DNA of 37,543 bases from a bacterium. GTDB taxonomy: Bacteria; Patescibacteriota; Andersenbacteria; UBA10190. The translations under genes were made by a program, and so were the position numbers. The notes under the pieces were generated by a model, which saw only the letters and a program-made list of their open reading frames with translations, did not search any database and had not been told where the DNA came from. Positions 1 to 8,260 of this stretch are shown piece after piece; position 1 is the stretch's first letter, and the number at the start of each line of letters is the position of its first letter. The stretch lies in contig JAUYKA010000035.1 in NCBI GenBank assembly GCA_030698495.1, positions 72,778 through 110,320 of the forward strand. The letters are read 5' to 3'.

Positions 1-14
1 TCAACCGACGGTTA

Positions 15-335
15 TCACCCCGGAACGTACCATGACAAATAAGCCTTGCGGTCATGTTCGACAAAACGTGCCCTCTGCACTTTCGGAACAGGCTGTGACG
101 GATGATGGTATATCAACCAAAAACAACGGTAGATACGTCCATTATCATCCCTGTAAATACAGCAGACAACCTCCCTGAAGAAAAGTCCCCGTCCCAGAAC
201 CACCCACAGAGCAAACCACATGCCCGGTCTGTTTTCGCACTCAATCAGCTGGACATCGAAATCCAAATGGCGCCGCTTGAATCGCGGGTCGCACTCAAGC
301 AATAGCTCAACTTCCCACTTCTCCAGAGGCTTCAT
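15..335 (-). CDS. hypothetical protein (106 aa)
   Basis: Complete ORF, Trp/Arg rich; no recognised family. SD-like GAGAGAGGAG upstream of the ATG on the minus strand. Confidence 0.55.
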   Translation of the reverse strand: MKPLEKWEVELLLECDPRFKRRHLDFDVQLIECENRPGMWFALWVVLGRGLFFREVVCCIYRDDNGRIYRCFWLIYHHPSQPVPKVQRARFVEHDRKAYLSWYVPG

Positions 336-409
336 GGCTACTCCTCTCTCTAAAGTACAATTTACCAGCCAATAGTATCGCTAAGACAGATTACTATTCA
401 ACAGCAAAG

Positions 410-447
410 AAAAACCGCTCCAGTTAATTTAAAACCAAAGCGGCTCT
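410..447 (-). terminator. intrinsic terminator downstream of the PurN-like gene
   Basis: Minus strand AGCCGCTTTGG...CTGGAGCGGTTTTTC stem followed by a U-tract. Confidence 0.5.
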
Positions 448-455
448 CGCGAACC

Positions 456-1175
456 TCACCCGCGCGGAAACAAAAGACAAGCGGTTTCCTTAGCGTTATG
501 CAATAAGCTTACATCCTCCCGCCTGACCAGTAGCTTATCGCGCATAACCTCCCGCACATTGCCGGCAGCAAAGTCAGCCAACGTCTTCACCTGTACCCGA
601 TACTCCACCGGCAACACAAGCTCCTGTAAAGTAATCGGATCATGATCCGGTTGTATCTCCACGGCCTGCCGGCACAATACCGCACCCTTGTCGTACTCTG
701 CCGTCACCCGATGCGCGCATGCCTCTGTCCAATAGTCATAACCAACCGCACGTACAAACAGCAGTCTCGCCGCGTGCACTCGCCGGCCGTACATTCCTTG
801 TCCACCAAAATCCGGCCGTCCAAAATCAAGTGGTCCTGGATGCTGGTTAATAATCATGCCTTGATAGGCCTCTATAACATTGGGTGGCGTCTTGCACAAC
901 CACCCATATTGGCCGATTAAGTCCACCGAGTGTTTCTTGCACAATTTCAAGATTTCCTCGCCCAAGGCAGTTGGACAAGAATAAAATGGCCTTATTGTCT
1001 CAGTTGAAGCACCCAACGCCTGTGCCTTCACTAATCCACCAGCGCTCTTCCTGTTGGACATAACCACCGCCGGACAAATTCCCTTGAGTTCCCCGCTCTG
1101 ACACGCCCGGATGATGTATTGCGCCGTCGTGCCGCCGCCGGAAACAAGCATTGCCAACCGCAGTTCGCTTTTCAT
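456..1175 (-). CDS. PurN-like formyltransferase family protein
   Basis: N-terminus LAMLVSGGGTTAQYIIRACQSGELKG..VVMSNRKSAGG resembles GAR transformylase (PurN); central INQHPGPLDFGRPDFGG resembles the formyltransferase NxHP motif region. Confidence 0.75.
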   Translation of the reverse strand: MKSELRLAMLVSGGGTTAQYIIRACQSGELKGICPAVVMSNRKSAGGLVKAQALGASTETIRPFYSCPTALGEEILKLCKKHSVDLIGQYGWLCKTPPNVIEAYQGMIINQHPGPLDFGRPDFGGQGMYGRRVHAARLLFVRAVGYDYWTEACAHRVTAEYDKGAVLCRQAVEIQPDHDPITLQELVLPVEYRVQVKTLADFAAGNVREVMRDKLLVRREDVSLLHNAKETACLLFPRG

Positions 1176-1269
1176 CGCCTTCCCCTTTTGTCAAAAGAAC
1201 CCTAATAACTCGCCAATTCGAGTTTCTGCTCAAAATATATGAATAGCCGATAAAATACAAAAACCTGTC

Positions 1270-1722
1270 TTATACTTCCGTAAACTCCGAATAAAACTGC
1301 CCGCCATGCCAGCGCTCCAGCGCCGCCGCAATATATGGAATCGTATTTTCCGGTAATTCATCCGGCACCGTCCATTTCAAGTCATCGCATTTTTCCGGCT
1401 CGGCATTCACCATATCCCCCATCCATTTTTGGGTGGTAAAGAAAAAATCAATACGCTCGTGATCGCCGCAATGCCGATGCATGATATGGGCCGGTTCCAA
1501 GTCCTCAAGTTTTACTTCTACCCCTACCTCCTCCTGTGCCTCCCGAACGGCAGCAGCAGTGGCAAACTCCGCTTCTTCAATATGCCCCGCCGGCAAACTG
1601 TATTCCCCGTCGCGGTAACCCGTATTCAACCGGCGAGCCAGCAAAACTTTCCCGTCTTTTTCAAATATAACGTAGCTGGAAATTACGACCGTAAAATAGT
1701 TTCGCTTGGCATTAAGAGTCAT
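1270..1722 (-). CDS. NUDIX hydrolase
   Basis: NUDIX box GHIEEAEFATAAAVREAQEEVGVEV. Start taken at MTLNAKRNYF because the longer ORF (to 1818) would run through a terminator hairpin. Confidence 0.9.
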   Translation of the reverse strand: MTLNAKRNYFTVVISSYVIFEKDGKVLLARRLNTGYRDGEYSLPAGHIEEAEFATAAAVREAQEEVGVEVKLEDLEPAHIMHRHCGDHERIDFFFTTQKWMGDMVNAEPEKCDDLKWTVPDELPENTIPYIAAALERWHGGQFYSEFTEV

Positions 1723-1756
1723 CAGCAAAATAATATCACAATAATCTTTATCAAAT

Positions 1757-1786
1757 AATGAAAAACCGCCGCGGAAAACCGAGGCG
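1757..1786 (-). terminator. intrinsic terminator of the 63-aa gene at 1806-1997
   Basis: Minus strand ACCGCCTCGGTTTTCCGCGGCGGTTTTTC. Confidence 0.6.
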
Positions 1787-1805
1787 GTAAAGTGACAAAA
1801 AGAGA

Positions 1806-1997
1806 CTACCCCTCGCAAGACACGCGGTAAATACCACGCAGTGCCGCCAAGAACTGCACAAACGCCGGCCGAAAACGCTCGCTGTTTAACAGGGTCTCCA
1901 GCAGTGGAGCAACTTCGTCTGCCTCCACCCCCGCTTCGCTGAACACGCCGGCCGCCAATTCCAGCAAAGCCGCTTGATCGCGTGGTGAAAAAGTCAT
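1806..1997 (-). CDS. hypothetical protein (63 aa)
   Basis: Complete small ORF with SD-like GGGAGGAT upstream and a terminator downstream. Confidence 0.6.
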   Translation of the reverse strand: MTFSPRDQAALLELAAGVFSEAGVEADEVAPLLETLLNSERFRPAFVQFLAALRGIYRVSCEG

Positions 1998-2120
1998 ATC
2001 ACAAATCCTCCCGAGTAGAATTGCCTAAAGAACGACACTCATTAATAACACGTCAGTCTACTCTAGTCAACAAAATGTCCTGGTCCATAGTAGGAAAATT
2101 CAAAAAATTCAAACACCAAC

Positions 2121-2399
2121 CTACTCCAATTCCACCTGTCCACCGATAAGCTTTTCTTTCTTCTCTCTCCTCCAGCTCTTAACCTCAATCTCCAGCTTTC
2201 TGGCTACCGATTGATCCGGTAATGGCGTCGAGGTGTAAACCAGCGTAAACGGACCCTGGTTAACCGCCATGCGCGCACCCCTGCCTCTGTTATGATCTCT
2301 AATTCGCCGGGCCGTATCCGTGGTAATGCCAACATAGTAGCGTCCTGTTCGCGCTTGAGCGATATAGAGATACCAGAGCGACATGATTACATTATACAT
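2121..2399 (-). CDS. GIY-YIG domain endonuclease-like protein
   Basis: WYLYIAQARTGRYYVGITTDTARRIRDHNRGRGA matches the GIY-YIG signature. Confidence 0.88.
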   Translation of the reverse strand: MYNVIMSLWYLYIAQARTGRYYVGITTDTARRIRDHNRGRGARMAVNQGPFTLVYTSTPLPDQSVARKLEIEVKSWRREKKEKLIGGQVELE

Positions 2400-2439
2400 T
2401 TACATTCTCTCAACAAAGAGCTCCTTATTAACCAACAAA

Positions 2440-2482
2440 AAAGAACCCTTATGCACTCACCAGCTTGGTGACGGGGTTCTGA
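2440..2482 (-). terminator. intrinsic terminator downstream of the 2490-2690 gene
   Basis: AGAACCCCGTCACCAAGCTGGTGAGTGCATAAGGGTTCTTTTTTG on the minus strand. Confidence 0.6.
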
Positions 2483-2489
2483 CCTGTAA

Positions 2490-2690
2490 CTAACTGTTGT
2501 TTTCAGCAAGCACTGCCTGCACGAACTCCATAGCTTCTTCGAACGAGGCACCTATTTTTTCCGCAGTGACACGAATCTGTTGTCTAGTGTCGGGTGCATT
2601 GAAGTTTGTGTAGTGAAGTCCTGATTCTCGAATTTGAAAAATCAAGTACTGCCAGGCGATTTCGTTGCGTCTCTCTACTGAAAGAACCAT
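2490..2690 (-). CDS. hypothetical protein (66 aa)
   Basis: Complete ORF followed by an intrinsic terminator; no family recognised. Confidence 0.55.
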   Translation of the reverse strand: MVLSVERRNEIAWQYLIFQIRESGLHYTNFNAPDTRQQIRVTAEKIGASFEEAMEFVQAVLAENNS

Positions 2691-2819
2691 CTATTGTCCT
2701 CCAAAGCAAGTGAACAGTTTTGAATTGTGATAACTTCTCACAATTTAGTGGACATGTCAAGCAACTGTTGGGTAGATTGGCCTGCCTGCCGGAACTTCAG
2801 CGAAAACACCCGACATTCC

Positions 2820-2880
2820 AACACCCGATGTTTGAAATGCCCCTACACGCCTAATTACACTTATTTCAACATCGGGTGTT
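2820..2880. repeat. long imperfect inverted repeat
   Basis: Left arm AACACCCGATGTTTGAAAT (2820-2838), right arm ATTTCAACATCGGGTGTT (2863-2880). Confidence 0.75.
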
Positions 2881-3017
2881 AGATATTTACATTTATAGCG
2901 GAACCTATGTAAAGTGAGCCATCCGAAAGTTTGAGAATATATACATGATGCATACCTATATTATAGTCCCCCGTCGCTAAAGCTATGGGGGACACCCTTC
3001 GCTTCGGTAAAACAAAA

Positions 3018-3041
3018 GCCACCCCTATTTAGACGGGTGGC
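3018..3041 (-). terminator. intrinsic terminator of tmRNA
   Basis: Minus strand GCCACCCGTCTAAATAGGGGTGGC followed by TTTTGTTTT, just downstream of the tmRNA 3' end. Confidence 0.65.
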
Positions 3042-3081
3042 CTGCCACCCGTAGCGCCGAGCGCTAGCGAGGTGCGAAGGG

Positions 3082-3466
3082 TGGACATGGCGAGAATCGA
3101 ACTCGCGTGTGAAACGCATCCCTACAATCTTCTACATGTTTAGCCAGTCTAAATTACGCATATCTCGGCAACAGACTGACAAAGCCCGCAATATGCGTGG
3201 AATATTGTGCAATTCGGTTAGTCTGAATTCCGGACAAACTAACTAAAGCCGTCTGAATTGACACCGAAATTCTACCCGACGGCAGATAAAATCCGATGGC
3301 TATCGCTATTTAGGCGAAAGCAGGCGCGAAAGAAGGAGCAAAAGCTGTCTTCACGCGCTGTAGAATGTTTGCACGTAACATGATGAATCAAGTGATTAAC
3401 GAGTGGTGATTCGCCACACGACATGCTGATTGTAAAAACAACATCTCATCGAAGCCTAACATGCCC
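3082..3466 (-). ncRNA. ssrA: transfer-messenger RNA (tmRNA)
   Basis: Acceptor arms GGGCATG (5') and CATGTCC (3') pair; T-arm GCGAG-TTCGATT-CTCGC; 5' GGCTTCGATGAG resembles the conserved tmRNA 5' domain; resume context GTTACGTGCAAAC; tag ORF 3310-3372 ends in TAA; smpB is adjacent. CCA is not encoded. Confidence 0.92.
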
Positions 3467-3685
3467 GGATTTTCCCCGAAGGGTAAAATCCGTCCCCCAC
3501 AGTCTCCGCTATCAGCGGAGCGGCGGGGGACCACCCTTCGAAAAAAATCTGGGCATACAATGTCATTTGAAATTTGAGTTTTAGATTTTAGAGGTACTTT
3601 TAATTTTTAATTTTTGGATTTGATTTGAAATTTGAAATTTGCCTGCCCCGCGTAGCTTTAGCGAAGTGGGGGATTTTGGCCTTTT

Positions 3686-4138
3686 CTAATCTTCCTTCCC
3701 CCGTACCTCCCGATCAACATCTCTTTGTATGTCTCTCTCCTTCTTCGCCTGCTTCTTGTCGTACTTCTTCTTCCCCCGCGCCACCGCGATTTCTATCTTT
3801 ACTCTGGAACCTTTATTATACACCCTAATTGGCACTATTGTCAAGCCTTTTGCTTGCTTATTACCGTATATCTGTTTCAACTCGCTTTTTTTCAGTAAAA
3901 CCTTCCGCGAACGCATTGGATCGTAACTCTCCGGTGTGTTCTTGGGCTGCCACGGTGGAATAGTGGCGTTCGTTAAATAGGCCTCGCCGTTGTGAACCGT
4001 AATAAACGCTCCCTTTAAACTTATATTCCCCGCCTTCACCGACTTCACCTCGCAACCAAGCAACACTAAACCGCCCTCCATCTTTTCCAGGGTTTCGTAA
4101 TCAAACCTCGCCCGCTTGTTGTACGCTAACGTCTTCAT
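3686..4138 (-). CDS. smpB: SsrA-binding protein SmpB
   Basis: NKRARFDYETLEKMEGGLVLLGCEVKSVKAGNISLKGAF...LLKKSEL is a clear SmpB sequence; Lys-rich C-terminal tail. Confidence 0.97.
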   Translation of the reverse strand: MKTLAYNKRARFDYETLEKMEGGLVLLGCEVKSVKAGNISLKGAFITVHNGEAYLTNATIPPWQPKNTPESYDPMRSRKVLLKKSELKQIYGNKQAKGLTIVPIRVYNKGSRVKIEIAVARGKKKYDKKQAKKERDIQRDVDREVRGKED

Positions 4139-4265
4139 AAATCCAGTATTGCTCTAAATGCCAAAATAAGCTACCGTAAGCTCCAGATGCGCCTCGCGCA
4201 TCTGTGATGTTTTATCTTTTGAATTATTGTTTTTCGCTTTTCGTTTTAAGTTTTAAGTTTTCTCC

Positions 4266-4820
4266 ATGCCTAGCCGCCGCCGCCGCTATCGCGCCAGACC
4301 AAAACTACAAGTTAAACGACCACCGGCTAACGAAGAAATTCGCGCGCCGCAAGTGCGCCTAATCGATGCCGACGGCAGTCAGCTTGGTGTTATCTCCACG
4401 CCCGAAGCCCTGGAAAAAGCCATCGCGGCCGAACTTGATTTGGTTGTTGTCGCCGAAAAAGCCGATCCGCCCGTCGCCCGTATCATGGACGTCGGCAAAC
4501 ATATGTACGAACAGCGTAAAAAACAAGCTAAGCAGAAAGCCAAAAGCAAAGGCGGTGAAATCAAAGGCATCCGTATCGGCTTCAAAATCGGCGCTCACGA
4601 TCAGGAAATCCGCTTACGCAAAGCTGATGAATTTTTAAACCAGGGACACAAAGTTAAAGTTGAAATGCGCCTGCGCGGCCGCGAAAAAGGACGCGGCGAT
4701 ATGGCTCGGCAAAAAATCAGGGACTTTGTCGCCGCTATCCCCGGCAATCCGCAAATTGAAGGCGGTATCAGTTATAACCAGGGAAGTATTTCCGCTCTTG
4801 TCGTCCGTCCCCGCGCCTGA
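4266..4820 (+). CDS. infC: translation initiation factor IF-3
   Basis: NEEIRAPQVRLIDADGSQLGVI and IRIGFKIGAHDQEIRLRKADEFLNQGHKVKVEMRLRGRE are typical of IF-3; followed by rpmI and rplT. Confidence 0.97.
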   Translation: MPSRRRRYRARPKLQVKRPPANEEIRAPQVRLIDADGSQLGVISTPEALEKAIAAELDLVVVAEKADPPVARIMDVGKHMYEQRKKQAKQKAKSKGGEIKGIRIGFKIGAHDQEIRLRKADEFLNQGHKVKVEMRLRGREKGRGDMARQKIRDFVAAIPGNPQIEGGISYNQGSISALVVRPRA

Positions 4821-4889
4821 ATCATTTGACATTAAACAGCCTTTTCGCTACCGTATAGTATCTTAAGTTATTTTGAATATTTACCAGTC

Positions 4890-5084
4890 ATGAAACAAAA
4901 ATCCAAAAAAGCCGCCAGTAAACGTTTCCACTTTTCCTCTACCGGCAAAGCCCAGCATCGCGCCGTCCGTCAGGCCCACTTTAACGCCCGCGCTACCGGC
5001 AACGAAACCAGAAAAAAACACCCCGATCGAAACGTTGATGCCAGCGACTACGGCCGCCTGCGCGAAGTATTGCCGTATAACTAA
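4890..5084 (+). CDS. rpmI: 50S ribosomal protein L35
   Basis: MKQKSKKAASKRFHFSSTGKAQHRAV; canonical position between infC and rplT. Confidence 0.93.
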   Translation: MKQKSKKAASKRFHFSSTGKAQHRAVRQAHFNARATGNETRKKHPDRNVDASDYGRLREVLPYN

Positions 5085-5137
5085 ACTTCCATTATTTTTC
5101 ACTTTTCGTTTTAAGTTTTAAGTTTTAAGTTTCTACT

Positions 5138-5503
5138 ATGTCCAGAGCTCCTCGCAGTATCCCCAAAAGAAAACGTCACAAAAAATGGATTAAACGAGCC
5201 AAAGGTTTTCGCGGCCGCCGGCATAGTATTTTCAAGCTAGCTAAAGAAGCCGTTCTTAAAGCCGGCCAACACGCTTATTACGACCGCCGCAAAAAGAAAA
5301 GTAATTTCCGCTCCCAATGGCAGGTGGTGATAAACGCCGGTGTCCGCAAACATGATTTGTCTTATTCTCGCTTCATGCACGCCATGAAAGAGCAGAACAT
5401 ATCCCTCGACCGCAAAGTCTTATCCCAACTGGCTCGCCAAAATCCGGACATATTCGACCAGCTCGTCGTTCAAGTTAAAGATAAAATCGGCGCGGTTAAA
5501 TAA
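5138..5503 (+). CDS. rplT: 50S ribosomal protein L20
   Basis: KRKRHKKWIKRAKGFRGRRHSIFKLAKEAVLKAGQHAYYDRRKKKSNFR is an L20 signature. Confidence 0.97.
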   Translation: MSRAPRSIPKRKRHKKWIKRAKGFRGRRHSIFKLAKEAVLKAGQHAYYDRRKKKSNFRSQWQVVINAGVRKHDLSYSRFMHAMKEQNISLDRKVLSQLARQNPDIFDQLVVQVKDKIGAVK

Positions 5504-5870
5504 CTTTGCGCGCCCTACGGCGCTTACAGATAACCAACACCAGCAACGCCAACAAAACCCCCGCGGCGTCTATCGCCACGTCCGGCCAACTGCCATTGCG
5601 TCCGGCCACCAAAGTCTGATGAGCTTCGTCAAAACCAGCGTAAACCACTGCCAGCCATAACCCGGCCGCGATTTGCCTTAACCGCGACGCCCCAACAGCC
5701 AAAAACAGTAGAGCCGCCAACCCAAAAAACTCGCTCATGTGCGCCGCCTTGCGCAGCCAGAAGTCATACTCAAACCCCGATGACAAATGCGGCACGCTCG
5801 ACCAATACCAAATAATACCGGCCCATAAAAACACCCCGACCCACCAAAAACTTTTTCGCATATTGCCCAA
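5496..5870 (-). CDS. VanZ-like family membrane protein
   Basis: W..W..IIWYWSSVPHL...RKAAHMSEFFGLAALL...DEAHQTLVAGRNGSWPDVAIDAAGVLLALL pattern. Confidence 0.85.
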   Translation of the reverse strand: MGNMRKSFWWVGVFLWAGIIWYWSSVPHLSSGFEYDFWLRKAAHMSEFFGLAALLFLAVGASRLRQIAAGLWLAVVYAGFDEAHQTLVAGRNGSWPDVAIDAAGVLLALLVLVICKRRRARKVI

Positions 5871-5949
5871 AGTACCACGAATAGGTTATTTAGTATAAAG
5901 TGGAAACATCGTGAATATATACAAAATACAAGATACTAAATACTAATCT

Positions 5950-6891
5950 ATGAAAATCCTAGTCACCGGTGGGGCGGGTTTTTTGGGCAGCCACCTATGT
6001 GATCGCCTTATTGAACGCGGCGACTCCGTCGTCTGTGTCGACAACTTTTTCACCGGCCAACGCCGCAACATCGCCCACCTATTAGACCACCCCCGTTTTC
6101 AACTCATCGAGCACGACATTATCGAACCGCTTACGCTTGACGTTGACCAGATTTACAATCTCGCTTGCCCCGCCTCCCCTATCCACTACCAGCACAACCC
6201 CATCCGCACCGTCAAAGCTAACACCGTCGGCATGATTAATATGCTAGGCCTGGCCAAACGTACCGGCGCGCGCATCTTGCAAGCTTCCACCTCCGAAGTT
6301 TACGGCGACCCAGATATCCACCCGCAAACCGAAGCATACGTCGGCCACGTCAACTGTCTCGGACCACGCGCCTGCTACGACGAAGGCAAACGTATCGCCG
6401 AAACTCTTTGTATGGATTATCACCGCCACAATAAAGTCGATATTCGCATTGTCCGGATTTTCAACACCTACGGCCCTCGCATGCATCCGCAAGACGGCCG
6501 GGTTGTCAGTAACTTCATCATGCAAGCCCTAAACAATGAAGACATAACTCTCTACGGCGACGGCTCACAAACCAGATCATTCTGCTACGTCGATGACTTA
6601 ATCGCCGCTATAATAGCCATGATGGATCAAACCAAAACCGTCGGCCCCATCAACATCGGTAACCCCGATGAAATGACCATCAAAGAACTGGCTGAAAAAA
6701 TTATTGAGATTACCGGATCAAAGTCAACCATAGTTTTTCGCAACCTTCCCGCCGACGACCCCAAACAGCGCCAGCCCGATATAACCCTGGCCAAGCAAGC
6801 TCTAAACTGGCAACCCACTACCAACCTGCAAGAAGGCCTTAAAAATACAATTGATTATTTCCGAAAAAACAAGCAAAACAGCTTAGTCTGA
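5950..6891 (+). CDS. UDP-glucuronate decarboxylase-like NAD-dependent epimerase/dehydratase (SDR)
   Basis: [24 protein letters not shown] (YxxxK); [41 protein letters not shown]. Confidence 0.92.
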   Translation: MKILVTGGAGFLGSHLCDRLIERGDSVVCVDNFFTGQRRNIAHLLDHPRFQLIEHDIIEPLTLDVDQIYNLACPASPIHYQHNPIRTVKANTVGMINMLGLAKRTGARILQASTSEVYGDPDIHPQTEAYVGHVNCLGPRACYDEGKRIAETLCMDYHRHNKVDIRIVRIFNTYGPRMHPQDGRVVSNFIMQALNNEDITLYGDGSQTRSFCYVDDLIAAIIAMMDQTKTVGPINIGNPDEMTIKELAEKIIEITGSKSTIVFRNLPADDPKQRQPDITLAKQALNWQPTTNLQEGLKNTIDYFRKNKQNSLV

Positions 6892-6918
6892 ACATTCTCT
6901 CATTAAAAATTAAAAATT

Positions 6919-7323
6919 TTATTTGATGCATTCCTGCCCCGGCGGCAACAAGGTGATTCTTTGATTAGCCAGCACGGCTCCGGACTGTTTCTGCCGCAAG
7001 ACTAAACTCCCCCCCGTTTCATCGCACGGCATTGTCATTCTGGCTTCACCGTCGCCTATATTACCCGTGCCGACTATAACATCCTCTTTTGCACTGCGCA
7101 GCATCAATACAATTTCTTCCCGACTGCCATCTCCGGGCGGTGTCCAGCGTACGGCTACCGGCACCCCTCTAACCACGGGCTCCGAAACTTCCAGCGCTAA
7201 AAACTGCTGCCCCGCCAAATTGCTGCGTATCGCCACGCCCCCCACCCTACTCGCGCCAATGCCTAATATAACCAACACCAATAAAGCGACGATACCCAAA
7301 ATCACATAAATTATTTTTTGCAT
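6919..7323 (-). CDS. hypothetical membrane-anchored protein (134 aa)
   Basis: N-terminal TM helix (IIYVILGIVALLVLVILGIGA), then a predicted extracytoplasmic domain. Confidence 0.75.
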   Translation of the reverse strand: MQKIIYVILGIVALLVLVILGIGASRVGGVAIRSNLAGQQFLALEVSEPVVRGVPVAVRWTPPGDGSREEIVLMLRSAKEDVIVGTGNIGDGEARMTMPCDETGGSLVLRQKQSGAVLANQRITLLPPGQECIK

Positions 7324-7324
7324 A

Positions 7325-8260
7325 TTACGAAAGGTTATTGAAATTAGACCGATAAGCCCTCCTGAATTTCAGCCATGGCGCTTGCGTATTCCATGGTGTT
7401 TCATAGTGCCTGCCCGACACCCGGCCTACCTTTGCCTCGCTGCCTGCCGGCGGTTCCTGATTAACCAGTAATCGCCCGTTGCTATCCCGTCCAATCGCAT
7501 AAAAATCCCGTCGCCCGGTCCACAACACCAGAACAATTAAAGGAACTAGCAGCAACAGCACCGCGTACATCGTCTGATCAATAGCCAGCATCCAGTCATA
7601 AAAACCATGTAAACACCACGGTGCTAAGAACGCCTGCCACCAATAACGACGAGTGTTATAAACGCTGAACAGCCCCCTGGCCAGCATTACTCCCATTATC
7701 CCGCCAAAGCTAATATGAGCCAGAGTAGACACCAGAAATCTTAAGAAGAATACAAATACCAGCGTATCAAAGTTGCCAGCCGAAAACAGCTGGAAAAAAT
7801 AAGCAGAGTTCTCTAATGTGGCAAATCCCAGTCCTGCCGCCAACCCCAGCACCAACCCGTCAAACACCTGATCAACCAACTGACTTTTTCTAAACCATCC
7901 CCACAGCGCCAGATACCTCACTCCCTCCTCTACCAACGCCACTATCAAAAAAGTCCCCACGGCTGGCCACAAAATATCCGCCCAGCCCTGAATAGGACTT
8001 AAAGCACCGGTAAAGTAGTAAGCGGTGCCAGGAGAAATCATCTGCCACAATACCGGCGCCCACTTCTCCAATAAAAAAGCTGGCGCCACCAGAAACATGC
8101 CCAATCCGAACGCCTTAACCACCGCCATCGCGGGCACTGATCGTTCATGCCGCCGTAAATACCATACCCAAATGAACAATCCCGCCGGCAGTAAACTTAA
8201 TAGAAACGCCAGAATGGCTATGGCTACACCCGGAGGCAGTACTACAACTTGTTCATTCAT
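7325..8260 (-). CDS. PrsW-family intramembrane protease-like protein
   Basis: Multi-TM; VALVEEGVRYLAL, GFATLENSAYFF, AHISFGGIMGV and CLHGFYDW motifs. Start chosen at MNEQVVVLPP. Confidence 0.85.
   Translation of the reverse strand: MNEQVVVLPPGVAIAILAFLLSLLPAGLFIWVWYLRRHERSVPAMAVVKAFGLGMFLVAPAFLLEKWAPVLWQMISPGTAYYFTGALSPIQGWADILWPAVGTFLIVALVEEGVRYLALWGWFRKSQLVDQVFDGLVLGLAAGLGFATLENSAYFFQLFSAGNFDTLVFVFFLRFLVSTLAHISFGGIMGVMLARGLFSVYNTRRYWWQAFLAPWCLHGFYDWMLAIDQTMYAVLLLLVPLIVLVLWTGRRDFYAIGRDSNGRLLVNQEPPAGSEAKVGRVSGRHYETPWNTQAPWLKFRRAYRSNFNNLS

Noticed and set aside
1000-1260. 86-aa minus ORF overlapping the PurN-like gene
   Set aside because: Out-of-frame overlap with a better-supported CDS.
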